Assembly: GCA_903772945.1 (NCBI GenBank)
Contig: CAICTM010000012.1
Span: 62,001 to 126,000 of the forward strand
DNA: 64,000 bases
Direction of reading: 5' to 3'
DNA from: Seminavis robusta
Lineage: Eukaryota; Bacillariophyta; Bacillariophyceae; Naviculales; Naviculaceae
Part shown: piece by piece, positions 22,827 to 32,988 of the stretch
Layout of the letters: every line of letters begins with the position of its first letter
Position numbering within the stretch: position 1 is the first letter of the stretch
The notes under the pieces: generated by a model
The model's input: the letters and a program-made list of their open reading frames with translations, nothing else
What the model was told of the DNA's origin: nothing
Databases searched by the model: none
Made by a program: the position numbers and the translations under genes

Positions 22827-24445
22827 GGTGGAAATAGTTAGTTTTGTTGTGAGAGAAGATGAAGAGGCAGAAGAGTCAGAAGACTTTGTTGTTTTGGCTT
22901 TTGAGCTTGAGCTGCAGAGAAATTGTGAGAATCAGAATGGATCGATGGCTTGCAAAAATTGATGGCGCTTTGATGGGCCGTTGATGGCTCAATCACATGG
23001 ATCCGGATCCGGCTCCGGCACCATTGAGTAGTTGCCGCCATTCGCACTTTTTTCAGAGAAGCCTGTTCCCATTTCGGCAGCAGATGCGACCATCGTGGAA
23101 GCTGTTCTTGCTTCAGAGTCTTACATAATTAGGCCAAAGTAAAGTGGTTAAGTAAATCACTGCTACTTCTGGTTCATTGTGTCTGCAAATTCGAAACCAA
23201 AAGCCTCCATTGAGAACTGTTAGCTACTGTTTAAGTGTGCCTGTGGTAGAAAGTCTAAATCATTAAATCTGACCATCGAGATCGAGCACGAAAAAGGGGG
23301 TGCAGAAAAATGTTTGATTCGACTAAAGATAAACTCTCTCAGAAATCTACTAGTGGCACCAGAACATGGTTTAGACTTGTAGCGGTACTACTAGCTACCA
23401 GGTAGTACCTACTGATAGAGCTACCGGTAGCCGTAGCGACAGAGCAGTTGCTCTTGTTCATGTTCATGTTCATGTTCAATTCAATTCAGTCCAATTGCTG
23501 CAGGTAACATGCTAGCTAGTAGAGAAGAGAAGCTACAAAAAGTTGAGAGCTAGGCGATCCATGGAAACCAAAAGATTCTAGTGTTCATACCCAATACCCA
23601 AAGAGCTCCTAGTAGTAGAGCTTGTAGCTAGACTACGGGTACCTAAGAGCTGGCGGGTCACACGATGCAAGAGTATTTTCAGTTTGTTTCTCAAGGCTCA
23701 CTACCAGGTAGCTAGTCAAATGTAATTTCTGAAGAGACTCTGGACTTTGTGGAAGACTGCTTGGACGCTCAATCATCCCCAGATCCCAGCCGTACCGGTT
23801 ATCGCCGACTCCTTGGTAATGCCTAACACTCGAGTACCATTGTCCGCGGTCTCTTCTGGTCGTGTTATTATAGCGTTACAACAAGCAAACGCCATAGTGA
23901 ACTCCTCCCTTCTCATCCTTGCCATGACTATCGAGGAGGCTTCCCAGATCAAAGGGCCAAGATGCATATGAGGGCGGGACAGCGGGTTCGAAAGCGGCAG
24001 AATGGTAAAGTTCGAGAGCACCTTTTTGTGGCTTTATCCGAAAAGGAAGGGAAGAAGGCCAAAGAAGGAACAGAAAATGCCTCATAGTGGCCATTCTGAA
24101 AAACGGCATCGAGACCCAGGCAAAAGATCTGGCCACCAGGCGCTAGCTAGACTAGCTACTGGGAGGAAAGAAGGGTCCAGAAGAGCCTATAAATGCCCCA
24201 CTAAGTGCAGTCACGATGACAGAATTTGCATTCCTTAAAGACTTCTAGAAACGACTTAAGGCAGGGTACAGTATCAGTGGAACACTATGTACAGTGGAAC
24301 ACAGAGGGGTGCTTGCATGCATTCTCAGTGCTGCCAAAGATTCCGGTTGCACGGGTATCACTTTGACATGCAAGTTGAAGTTGACCATACTTTCGGGCAC
24401 AAAGCCTTAACCATTTCTTTCGGCTTCTAAAACGAATTCCTGCTA
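22827..24445. other. intergenic spacer
   Basis: No convincing gene. Two adjoining short frames (23747-23971 and 24002-24238) have no recognisable domain. A TTCATG-like run lies at about 23456-23480. TACCGGTA and CTAGCTAG words are frequent near 23380-23720. Confidence 0.45.
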
Positions 24446-24621
24446 ACTCCGCCGATTAAGTTGAGAATTCTCAAACCTACCAGCTTCTACACAAATCTGA
24501 AGATCAAGTTGAGAATTTTCCTTTCACCCTAACCCAAACCATCCGACTGATTCAAAACTCCTGACTGCTCATTCTGAGGAGTTATCACCTTTTTCAAAAT
24601 TCTCGACTTTATCGGCGGAGT
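24446..24621. mobile_element. small inverted-repeat element (MITE candidate), 176 bp
   Basis: The left end ACTCCGCCGATTAAGTTGAG and the right end read in complement (ACTCCGCCGATAAAGTCGAG) match at 18 of 20 bases, and the match continues through AATT. The interior is AT-rich and non-coding. No clear target duplication is visible, so the superfamily is open. Confidence 0.6.
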
Positions 24622-26484
24622 ATTAGTAGCCTGGTGCGACAATTCCAACGTCACCTACCTACCCACCAAGTACTGTACCGTAGGGTCAAGGCTATCCTGC
24701 TTCGGTTGGCATCAGAGAAAAGAAGATGATTCGATTCGATTCGATCTTATTCGAACCGAATCAAGCAATTTCAATTTTTAATTCAACAAAATTTAAGTTT
24801 TTGGCAGTTCAAATTTAAGTTCAACAGTGTTGACTTTTGTTAAACAGTTGTTCAACGCTTTTTAAAACCCTTTTTCAACACTTTTTCAACACTGTTGAAT
24901 ACTGTTTAACACTGAATTCAACAGATGTTGCATCCAATAGTAGATAGTTACAGTAAAAGTGTTGAAAATAATGTACAAAAATGCAACAGTAAATTCATAA
25001 GTTGTTGAAACGGAGTCAACATTAAATCAACGGTACTTCCCCCCCCCTCCACTGATTGGAATGACTGGATTCCTTCTTCATGCAGGAATGAAGACTGAAG
25101 AATGGTAGAGAACTGACAGATCGAAGATGATTGGTTGGTTGGAGGTAATTGCATGCTGGTTGCCAGATGCATTCCTTTGTTGAATGGTTGGAATGTTGGA
25201 TTTTAAAGTAACATCGCAGGGAAGGAGGTTTGAGATAAGAGGACACTTCTTCAGCAATAGGTGCACCTACTGGCTCAGCCTTTTTTAATTTGGATAGGGG
25301 TTGTTCTAAACTCTGTTTCGGCAGTAGTTTGGCTCGACTGTGTCGGCAGTCGAGAGTTTGGCAACTGTCGGGGGGTGAGCTGAGGCCTCCCGCTATGGAG
25401 ATTGGTCTCCATCTCCTGTCTTTAGTGGCCATTCAGTAATATTGACGCCCTAAAGACTCTGTGTGACATCCCTCTTACAACTGGAACGACCCATCAAGCG
25501 AAGCAACACTGCTTCTGAACACAGCATGAGGGGACAACGGGGTGGCTCCTCACAGTTGAATGACGCATATTTGGCTAACTATACGTGAATGAGACCAGCT
25601 TTGTTGGCCATGGTGTTTTTCGTTGGGTTTCGACTCGAGGGATGGGAGTCTTTTGTCTGATTAGAGTCGACGCGGGTGATTTTGATGCCATGCACCTGGT
25701 ATCACATGCATCCGAGATACATGACTCTGCTAGGGCCAGAGACTACAGTATCTGAATCCATGATTTTTGAATTTCTTTTTCCACCGTCAGGGCTGCCCGT
25801 CAAGCAGCCTACTGAGAGACGATGGCCGTTCGAGGATAGCCGGGCGCAATTGAAATTTGATTAAGGATTGCATTGTGGATGGAGATCAGTATTGCACTGA
25901 TTTTGATCCGTATATGAACAATCCACTACTTGGTTTGGGGCGACCAAGGAACTTGTTGCTGCGGATGATTGCTGTTTGGTTTGGAAACGCAACAAGTGTG
26001 ACCCATCACCGAATGTGCCACACAGCGATGCCTCGCTACGCCCACTCGGCAATGTGGTCAGATTCTGGTGGAAGTTCCTCAGCAGCGGCATGGAGTATAT
26101 ATGAGATGTGCGTGAAATGTTGGGTTGGCTTTTAGCCGGCTGGGGGTATGTGCCATGCTTTGGGGCTGAAGAAAGTTACACTTCAGCAACTACAAACTCA
26201 GAGCTATGGTTACTTGAATCTCTGGGTCAGTCATGGGAACCGAGCCCGGAGGGCTGTGGATACCCACTAAACCCCATAAGACGGATACATGTTTACCTCT
26301 CTATGTAGCCTATTGATCCTATTGGCAGTCCGCCGCTGGCCTGAGGAAGGAGTGAATGGAGTGCTACGATTGGGAATCGCCCCCCTTCCACTGATTGGAA
26401 TGACTGGATTCCTTCTTCATGCAGGAATGAAGACTGAAGAATGGTAGAGAACCGACAGATCGAAGATGATTGGTTGGTTGGAGG

Positions 26485-26962
26485 ATAAGTCAGCGGGAGC
26501 TGCGATACCTCGGCAGAAAGACAGATAGAAGAAGGAGGATCATGTTCGAGATTGCACTCATCTTTCAAGCCAGGGTATCATTCATTCCCTCATCGCAACC
26601 TTCTTTATTAAGCTAGCCCTGGCGACAACACCCGACTACGTCGTGTGTTGCCGCCCGCTACTCTATAATTTACCAGCTGCCATTCCCTTATTGTAACTCT
26701 AACCTTTACAACTCCTGCTGGCTTATTGTGCTGTTGTGCTGATTGCACTAACCTTAAATATTAATGATTTATTCCTACCCCTAACTTGTATTGAACCATC
26801 AATGTTCAGTTTTGTTGGCTTATGACTATCTCTATCCTTATACTTTGGCTTCACCGGAATAGGAAATAGGAAATAGGAAATAGGAAATAGGAAATAGAAA
26901 ATAGGAAATAGGAAATAGGAAATAGCATTAAAGGGGTTGAGAACTCAGGCAGTTTACCTGCC
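26485..26962. mobile_element. 478-bp insertion within the duplicated unit
   Basis: Comparison with the intact A segment at 25040-25282 shows foreign sequence flanked by a 4-bp direct repeat, GAGG (26481-26484 and 26963-26966). It starts ATAAGTCAGCGG and ends TTTACCTGCC. No terminal inverted repeats or coding frame are visible. It contains a run of about nine AGGAAAT units at 26861-26925. The element type is not recognised. Confidence 0.6.
26861..26925. repeat. AGGAAAT heptamer microsatellite
   Basis: About nine near-perfect copies of the 7-bp unit AGGAAAT run without a break inside the 478-bp insertion. Confidence 0.85.
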
Positions 26963-27474
26963 GAGGTAATTGCATGCTGGTTGCCAGATGCATTCCTTTG
27001 TTGAATGGTTGGAATGTTGGATTTTAAAGTAACATCGCAGGGAAGGAGGTTTGAGACAAGAGGACACTTCTTCAGCAACAGGTGCACCTACTGGCTCAGC
27101 CCTTTTAATTTTGCAACCCACCCTCCCGCCCTATGGCTTCGCTGGGGTATGCGCCATGCTTTGGGGCTGAAGAAAGTTACACTTCAGCAACTACAAACTC
27201 AGAGCTATGGTTACTTGAATCCCTGGGTCAGTCATGAACCCCATAAGACCGATACATGTTTACCTCTCTATGTAGCCTATTGACCCCATTGGCAGTCCGC
27301 CGCTGGCCTGAGGAAGGAGTGAATGGAGTGCTACGATTGGGAATCAACACTTTAATCAACACTTTTTCAACACTTGTTGGGTTTATTCAACAATCCAGCT
27401 GTTTAATTACAGAGTATCCCAAAACTCAGCTTTTGTGGGACTTTCCAGGACAAGGGTGCACAGGACGCAGGACC

Positions 27475-27840
27475 ATGACGGCTGGAAGGACCACCAATGT
27501 GCACTCCCTTGTGGAGATTGGAGCAACGTTTCTGGCTGGCTTTGTCACATCCTTTGCTCTATTGAACGCTGTCTGGTATCTTGTTCCTTCCGTTGACGAT
27601 GAAGGAGCAGGACCAGATTCTCAAACAGCACCACAGCCACCACCACGATTTCCCTGGGAACCAATTCAAGAAGGAGGAAGAGAAGAAATCGATGGCACGA
27701 CCATGCCGCCACTTACCACGAAAGTGCATCGCCCATCCAAACCAGTAGAGGATAGTACCGGTATTCAACTGCAATTCCTGGCACAAATGACGTTTGCCAA
27801 TGGAGGCATTAGAGCACCCAGTTGTCCTTGCTGCATCTAG
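27475..27840 (+). CDS. small predicted single-pass membrane protein
   Basis: From the ATG at 27475 an intact frame gives 121 residues. I recognise no family. Residues of about 10-32 (LVEIGATFLAGFVTSFALLN and on) form one hydrophobic membrane segment close to the N-terminus; the rest is Pro-rich and Glu-rich (PQPPPRFPWEPIQEGGREE) with a CPCC tail near the stop. The frame stays open further left into the repeat island, but that part is repeat-derived and was left out. It sits immediately right of the island, so it may be a host gene whose leader was invaded or a chance frame. It could also be a first exon. Confidence 0.35.
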   Translation: MTAGRTTNVHSLVEIGATFLAGFVTSFALLNAVWYLVPSVDDEGAGPDSQTAPQPPPRFPWEPIQEGGREEIDGTTMPPLTTKVHRPSKPVEDSTGIQLQFLAQMTFANGGIRAPSCPCCI

Positions 27841-28709
27841 CTACCACCGACCTCTACCGGTACCAGCCAGCTGAGAGGCAAACGGCTTGTCAGTCAGCCA
27901 AGAGAAGAATAGCGCGATTGTGGATCTATGACCTGAAGAACACTCGAACTGTTGCCTTCGACCTGAATTCAACAGATGGTATGCCTTTACCTACAGTATA
28001 CTATCGGAACGTTGCCATCCTGCCTGCATGGGGCTCTCGTGTTTCTGTGCTTGCTATATCGTAGAGGTAGAATTCTCTCTATCGGTCTATCACATGACAG
28101 CGCATGACACAACAGCAAACATTTGACCATCTGAACAAGAGAGCACCATGCTGCGTTTTGGCACTTGGTCTCATCGTGGGAATGCATACTAATCTTGGTT
28201 TTGATGAAGCCCCTTCCTTAATTTGAAAACCTTCTGTATGTTCCTGGTTGGGTCTTTTTGTCGTTGTTTCTCTGATTGAAGCCAATGCCCCTTTCTAGGT
28301 TGAGAGCTGACTGTTATGCGTGAAAGACGTCAATCTTTCCCGTATGTGTAGTGAAACAGATTCCAATAATTGCAGGTTGCAGTATCCATTCAAAAAGGAG
28401 AAGACTATCAACCACTGACCTTTTATTATACATGCACCGTAATGAAGGTTACAATAATTTCTCGCGTAGTTGCTCGTGGATAGGATGTGTCCGTCATCAT
28501 CACTATTTCTGTTCTGAAAACAGACAAGGACAAGCCGTCCAGGATATGCTCCTTGCGGTCAGTCAATGTCCACAGAACCATTATTTGGAATAGCAACCAA
28601 ACTTTTTGCGTCACCATTTATTTCAACCGGAGCCTGCCAATCGGCTAAACCAAACTAAACCAATTTTAATTTCAAGCAATGTTGCTTGTTGTTTATTGTT
28701 GCGTTTTGG
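27841..28709. other. intergenic spacer
   Basis: No gene is recognised. The right end is the 3-prime flank of the minus-strand hydroxylase gene. Confidence 0.45.
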
Positions 28710-29738
28710 TTACAGCAAGGAAGCAAAGGAATCTGGCAATCCCAAGGGAGGTGGTACTCTGGGACCAATTCTTCCAAACATTTGCACAATCCATTTCTCC
28801 TGTTGAGGCGGGAGAGATTCGTGTGTGGTTCTCGGATCGGCCCGCAATGTGTTGGGATCCGCGGGGAAAAACACCAAGGCATCCCCCTGTTGGGGCGGTA
28901 CGTCAATGCCCAATTGATCAAAAGATGTTTCTCCTCCTCCTTCCACGAGTGTATTCAAGTAACAGATACAGGTGACTACTCGTTGTCCTCCTTGGTCCGA
29001 CCATTCCGTTCCCAACGTCGGCGAAGCATCTCCGTGACGAGCAAAAATAGCTCCGGGATCGTACCGTGTCACGACGGGAGCCTCCCAAGCGTGCCACGGA
29101 TGGCCGGTATAGTGTGAAACACGTTGTACCAAATCGCGACAAAACTGCATGTCCTCGTCTGGCAGATCTTTATTCAACGCCATGGCTTGACTGGTACGGG
29201 AACGAGTGGCAGATAGTTTTTGAATCAGCGGCAAGATGACTCCGTAGGCCAAAATCACGCTGGCACACAGAGCAATCACAATGGGAGGCATCATCACAGC
29301 GAGAGCCTGGTCCAGTGTCGGTGCTGATGATTCTGATTCTTGCCACAAGCGAATCAAGGGAGGAATGCCTGCTCCCAGCGACAGAAACGGCAACGGCCAT
29401 AGTTTTGACGCCTCCAAGGAAACTTGTGGTGGATTGGATTGTGTCATGGTTCTTCCCGTTTCTTGCAGTGCCAACACATGGTCTTGGTAGGATTGACATT
29501 CTTCTGGGCTCAGCAGATTGGGTATAATGTATACCAATGGATCTTCCGACAAGACTTTGGTGGCAATGTCCTGAGGAACTCTAAACGAGCGTGGCACCGT
29601 TTCCCACAGCCTACTAGCAGAAGAAGGGGAGGCTGATGGTCGTGATGTGAAGGATTCCGTTGTCCCAGCCAAACAAATGACACTCACTGCCATTGTGGCT
29701 CTTCTGCATCTCGACCGTGTTGAGGGCGACATCGTCAT
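28710..29738 (-). CDS. prolyl 4-hydroxylase-like 2-oxoglutarate/Fe(II) dioxygenase with a membrane segment
   Basis: The C-terminal half is a P4H catalytic core. Numbering from an upstream in-frame ATG at 29909, the iron ligands are H292-x-D294 (ARHGDAS) and H363 (TTHESLP), with K372 (EKWIVQMF) as the 2-oxoglutarate anchor. The core strand RVVTCICYLN and the GGGETSF motif lie between. The N-terminal part has a signal-like segment (MAVSVICLAGTTESF) and the start of the fold (DPLVYIIPNLLSPEEC). Between the two halves lies an insert of about 100 residues that includes a strong hydrophobic helix (about 204-229, VMMPPIVIALCASVILAYGV). Typical P4H enzymes lack such an insert. I chose the ATG at 29738; the longer start adds 57 residues that look like leader sequence. 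P4H enzymes hydroxylate proline in secreted or regulatory proteins; the substrate is unknown here. The frame is intact. Confidence 0.85.
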   Translation of the reverse strand: MTMSPSTRSRCRRATMAVSVICLAGTTESFTSRPSASPSSASRLWETVPRSFRVPQDIATKVLSEDPLVYIIPNLLSPEECQSYQDHVLALQETGRTMTQSNPPQVSLEASKLWPLPFLSLGAGIPPLIRLWQESESSAPTLDQALAVMMPPIVIALCASVILAYGVILPLIQKLSATRSRTSQAMALNKDLPDEDMQFCRDLVQRVSHYTGHPWHAWEAPVVTRYDPGAIFARHGDASPTLGTEWSDQGGQRVVTCICYLNTLVEGGGETSFDQLGIDVPPQQGDALVFFPADPNTLRADPRTTHESLPPQQEKWIVQMFGRIGPRVPPPLGLPDSFASLL

Positions 29739-29909
29739 CTTTTTGTTTTGAAGTTTGCAAATTGAAGGAGAGTTGAGACGCATCCAAATATCCAAATCGT
29801 GAATGTATCTTTCGATGCAGGAAGCCAGATCTTCCCGATAGGAGCAAGCCAGCAAGCCTGGTTGGGTGCTCCGCAAACCCAAATTCGCCAAGGCTGAAAT
29901 TCGGAACAT

Positions 29910-30910
29910 CAGAGAAAAGCGTCAGCCTAAGGCTCCTAATTCTCTGTTTCTCTTGAAGCAGAACAATAGGCTTGACGATTAAATCTTGCGGGGTCAAGTC
30001 TCCTAAGAACGGAGTCTAACAAAATGTGACGTTCCATACCAGGTCTTTTATTAGAAACTGACGAGCCAATAGGAGTTAGTGCAAACTCATTTGGGCTGAC
30101 GCCGTCTTTTTATGCCCCGTGCATCGGAGAATCGGGCAATAATGAGAAAACTCTTATAGTGGATGCACCTCTCGGGAGCCATCTGAATATGCCCCCGACC
30201 GTCGAAAATAGGGTGAAGTTGCTCAGCTACATAGTTGCCCAGCTAGTTGCCCTCCGTCTCAATATATTTGGAGGGAACCATGTTTCATTAGCTAGGCAAT
30301 ACTGGTCTCTTAACAGCTCATCAAGGCTATTGTCTTCAGTAGCAAAATTGACATATCGATGCTTTAGGATACTTATTTCTATGCAGGATTCGAGTACAGC
30401 ATCTCTTACATTACGTGACATGATTCATAGAACTGCACCTTCCATCTTCCATCTAATTATTATCCTTCCTCCAGCCTACCGCTTCAACCCCATCTGCAGA
30501 TCTGCAGGCTTCCTGTTGCATCAATAGTCTTACTAGGTTCAGAAACCTTGACACGCGAGCAATTCGAGTGTCTCATTATTTCAGGGGTGCCATCTTAAAT
30601 GGGAGCACTTTTTTAGAAAAGATTCAACACTTTAGTACTATAGTAAATGCTCCATAGTCCCAGCGTATTGCTTGCTGTGTTGCTGTGATTGGTACCGTTT
30701 CGGTCTGCTTCACTACCGGATCTACTGGATTTGCCTTGGCTTCAACCCGTGGTTTTCGCTTTTAGCGGGTCCAGCAGCCCAAGCCCCTCGATCTTTGATC
30801 TATTCCATCTGTTCTGCAAGCTCACAAATCGTTTCTCAGCCCCAAGTTTAAAAGTCCTTTGCCTTGTTGCCGTCGACACTATACTGAACAAACCACAGTA
30901 AGCTGCCAAA
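29910..30910. other. intergenic spacer
   Basis: This spacer holds no recognisable gene. The right end is the promoter and leader of the gene starting at 30911, and the left end the leader of the hydroxylase. Confidence 0.45.
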
Positions 30911-32218
30911 ATGACAAACTTTTTAACGTAAGTCAATGATCCAGTTGTCAGTTAGCTGGCCTTGATCCAGTAGATCTAAAAATGGTTGAGGGGTAACAGC
31001 ATGGAGTTGAAATCAATTCTAGTAGCATCATGTGGCTAACGTAACTATCTTGTTCGTTCCTTTCCTCGCCTATATTATATTATGATAATCATTCCTTCAT
31101 TCATTCGACCATGACATGACATGACATGACATGACAGCAAGACCGTGAGTAAAACCAGCAAGAAGTTGGGCAAAACGCTGAGCAAGGCTGCCGAAAAGGG
31201 CGAGAATCTTGTGATTGGCAAACCACCGGGTCGAACCGCTTCTGGCCGAGATGGTCGTGGTGTGAGCCGCCACAGCAGCGGCAAGGGCAAGAAAAGTCCC
31301 GCTCGTAGCACCAGTGGCAAGGGTAGCCGACGACGCGAACGGGTCGAAGAAGGATCCGATGAAGTGCACATGTTCTGCTCGGACATGTACACCCATGACT
31401 TTGTCGTCGATGCGGCCAAGCAGGTGGAAGAAGATTCCAATGTGACCTCGCTCATCTTGGAAGATCTCATTCAGCGCAACTGCAACGACACATCCGAAGT
31501 GATTATCAATCTCATGGCGGATAACTTCTTCTCCAACGGCGGAAACAAAAAGGCAAACAAGGCCCAACGCATCTGGACCAGCATCTCCTTCATCGACTGC
31601 ATCAGTGATGTCGATTCCTACAAGAACTACCTCGACCTGAAGGCCAAGTTCACCGCCAACATGAAACGCTCATTGGCCGCCAAGGGCATGTCCAAGGACT
31701 TGCCCGTCAAGTTCGAGGCTAAGATTGAATTGCACACCATGTTGGATATCTACGGTGTCATTCAGCTCTTGCAGGCGGTGGAACGCGACGACTCGGTCAA
31801 GTCCGTCAACTTTCCTGGATTCCGCGGAGAAGATAAAGATGTCGTCGAGGCATTTAGCAAATTTGCCGACACGGAAACCATGGAGTGGAAGGAGACTGTC
31901 GGAATCTTGGTCAAATACCGACGAAATGGACCCAAGAATTACAAGGGCGCCAAGAACCCCAACACGATCGTCGTCGGAGACTTGGCCAAGGCGTTGCAAT
32001 GTGCCATGTTCTCGGGATCCTCGGCCGATTTGAATTTCGAAGAGGAGTCTGGCGACTTTGCTGCCCCATCGTTCCTGGCCAAGCCTGGAATGAAGGACGA
32101 ATCGGTTACCGAAGTGTCCTTGTTTGACTCACCGGAAGGCGACCTCCGTGTACGAAAAATGCGATCGGGCAGCCCCCAGGAAGTCTCGTGGATGAGATCC
32201 TCGGCCACGCGAGCTTAG
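30911..32218 (+). CDS. conserved-looking unknown protein with a basic N-terminus (two exons)
   Basis: Exon 1 is 30911-30927 (MTNFL plus two bases) and exon 2 is 31138-32218. The 210-bp intron begins GTAAGT and ends CAG, and the join gives MTNFLTKTVSKTSKKLGKTL, 365 residues in all. The first 70 residues are Lys/Arg/Ser/Gly-rich and probably disordered. From about residue 75 the protein looks folded, mainly helical, with blocks such as FCSDMYTHDFVVDAAKQ, LILEDLIQRNCNDTSEVI and ELHTMLDIYGVIQLLQAVER. I do not recognise the family. Codon use is strongly biased to C-ending codons, as in highly expressed diatom genes. No membrane segment or signal peptide is seen. A run of five GACAT units directly precedes the splice acceptor. 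Confidence 0.8.
31111..31136. repeat. GACAT pentamer repeat at an intron end
   Basis: About five GACAT units end at the CAG acceptor of the 210-bp intron, where a polypyrimidine tract would be expected. Confidence 0.85.
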
Positions 32219-32988
32219 GCGAAAGAGAATCTCTGGATGACAATGACAACGGCGGTATTTTGCTCGTCGGTCAGTGAGCCATCACCTGGCTTGCATTACA
32301 TTTATTTTCGGTCGGTACTAGCCGACTAACCAAACAATCTGCTGCGTTTGTAACGCCAAGCAAGGTTGTATTCGGTGGTACCGTACGTTTCGCATTGCAT
32401 GGATTAACCGTGCAACCATAGCTACAAGCTTTCAAAAAGGCTGTGAAAGAGGCACCAAAGAGCAACAAAACACAAGCGAGCTCATACATTTTAAAAATAC
32501 TAATGCATGTTACAGAATTTACTACTGACAGCAGATAGGCTTTCCGCGGTAGCCAGAGAGGACCAATATTGTTTCAATGATGCCTTCGGTGGGCACTCTA
32601 GCTAGCTAGAATCAAAGCTTGGCACCGAGATGCATTTCTGGCTGCAATGTACTAACTAGTAGGACCAGAGCAGCGGGTGCACTCTACATGTATGATTGGA
32701 CGAAGGTGTGCGCATCCGTGCCGGTACCGATATGGCCTTCTGGATACCGTTCGGAGGGACAAGAGCAGCGGCTGAGCTCTTGCTAGCTAGCTAGACTAGA
32801 ATGATGAGTCGAGTCAAAGTTTAATAGAGAAGGCAAACTAGCTAGCTAGTAGACCCTTTATCCTTATCATCGAAGCACCGAGCCCGATCGTCCCAACTTC
32901 TCAGTTCTTTTCTTCTTCCTTCCGTCGGCATTCTGTCTTCGGCTTCGATAGGTATCATGTATTTTGAACTGTGGATGAAATAAATAAC
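32219..32988. other. intergenic spacer between convergent genes
   Basis: No gene is recognised between the convergent 3-prime ends. CTAGCTAG occurs at about 32600, 32783 and 32840, and GTACCG-type palindromes near 32385 and 32722. Confidence 0.5.

Larger units (their letters stand above)
26381..27345. repeat. second, deleted copy of the A-X-B unit
   Basis: Its A segment (26384-26484 plus 26967-27103) matches 25040-25282 almost base for base, and its B segment (27143-27345) matches 26139-26380 except for a deletion of about 35 bp near 27235. Segment X is missing apart from a short edge. This looks like a tandem duplication of a mobile or spacer unit followed by loss and a nested insertion. 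Confidence 0.75.
24780..27400. mobile_element. composite repeat island with TTCAACA-rich arms
   Basis: Left (about 24780-25035) and right (about 27346-27400) arms rich in TTCAACA/TGTTGAA words enclose two tandem copies of one unit. Unit 1 (about 25038-26380) has segments A (25040-25282), X (25283-26138) and B (26139-26380). Unit 2 (about 26381-27345) has the same A and B segments but lacks nearly all of X; its A segment is split by a 478-bp insertion. No transposase is recognisable in any frame. The arms suggest the subterminal repeats of a DNA transposon, but no terminal inverted repeats could be fixed by eye. Confidence 0.5.

Noticed and set aside
24780-25035. TTCAACA words as a degenerate telomere-like array
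   Set aside because: The words are irregularly spaced and in both orientations, unlike a telomere repeat. They also occur as short arms around the duplicated unit.
30159-30527. A 122-residue plus-strand frame
   Set aside because: No domain, no plausible codon pattern and no splice context; it lies in spacer.
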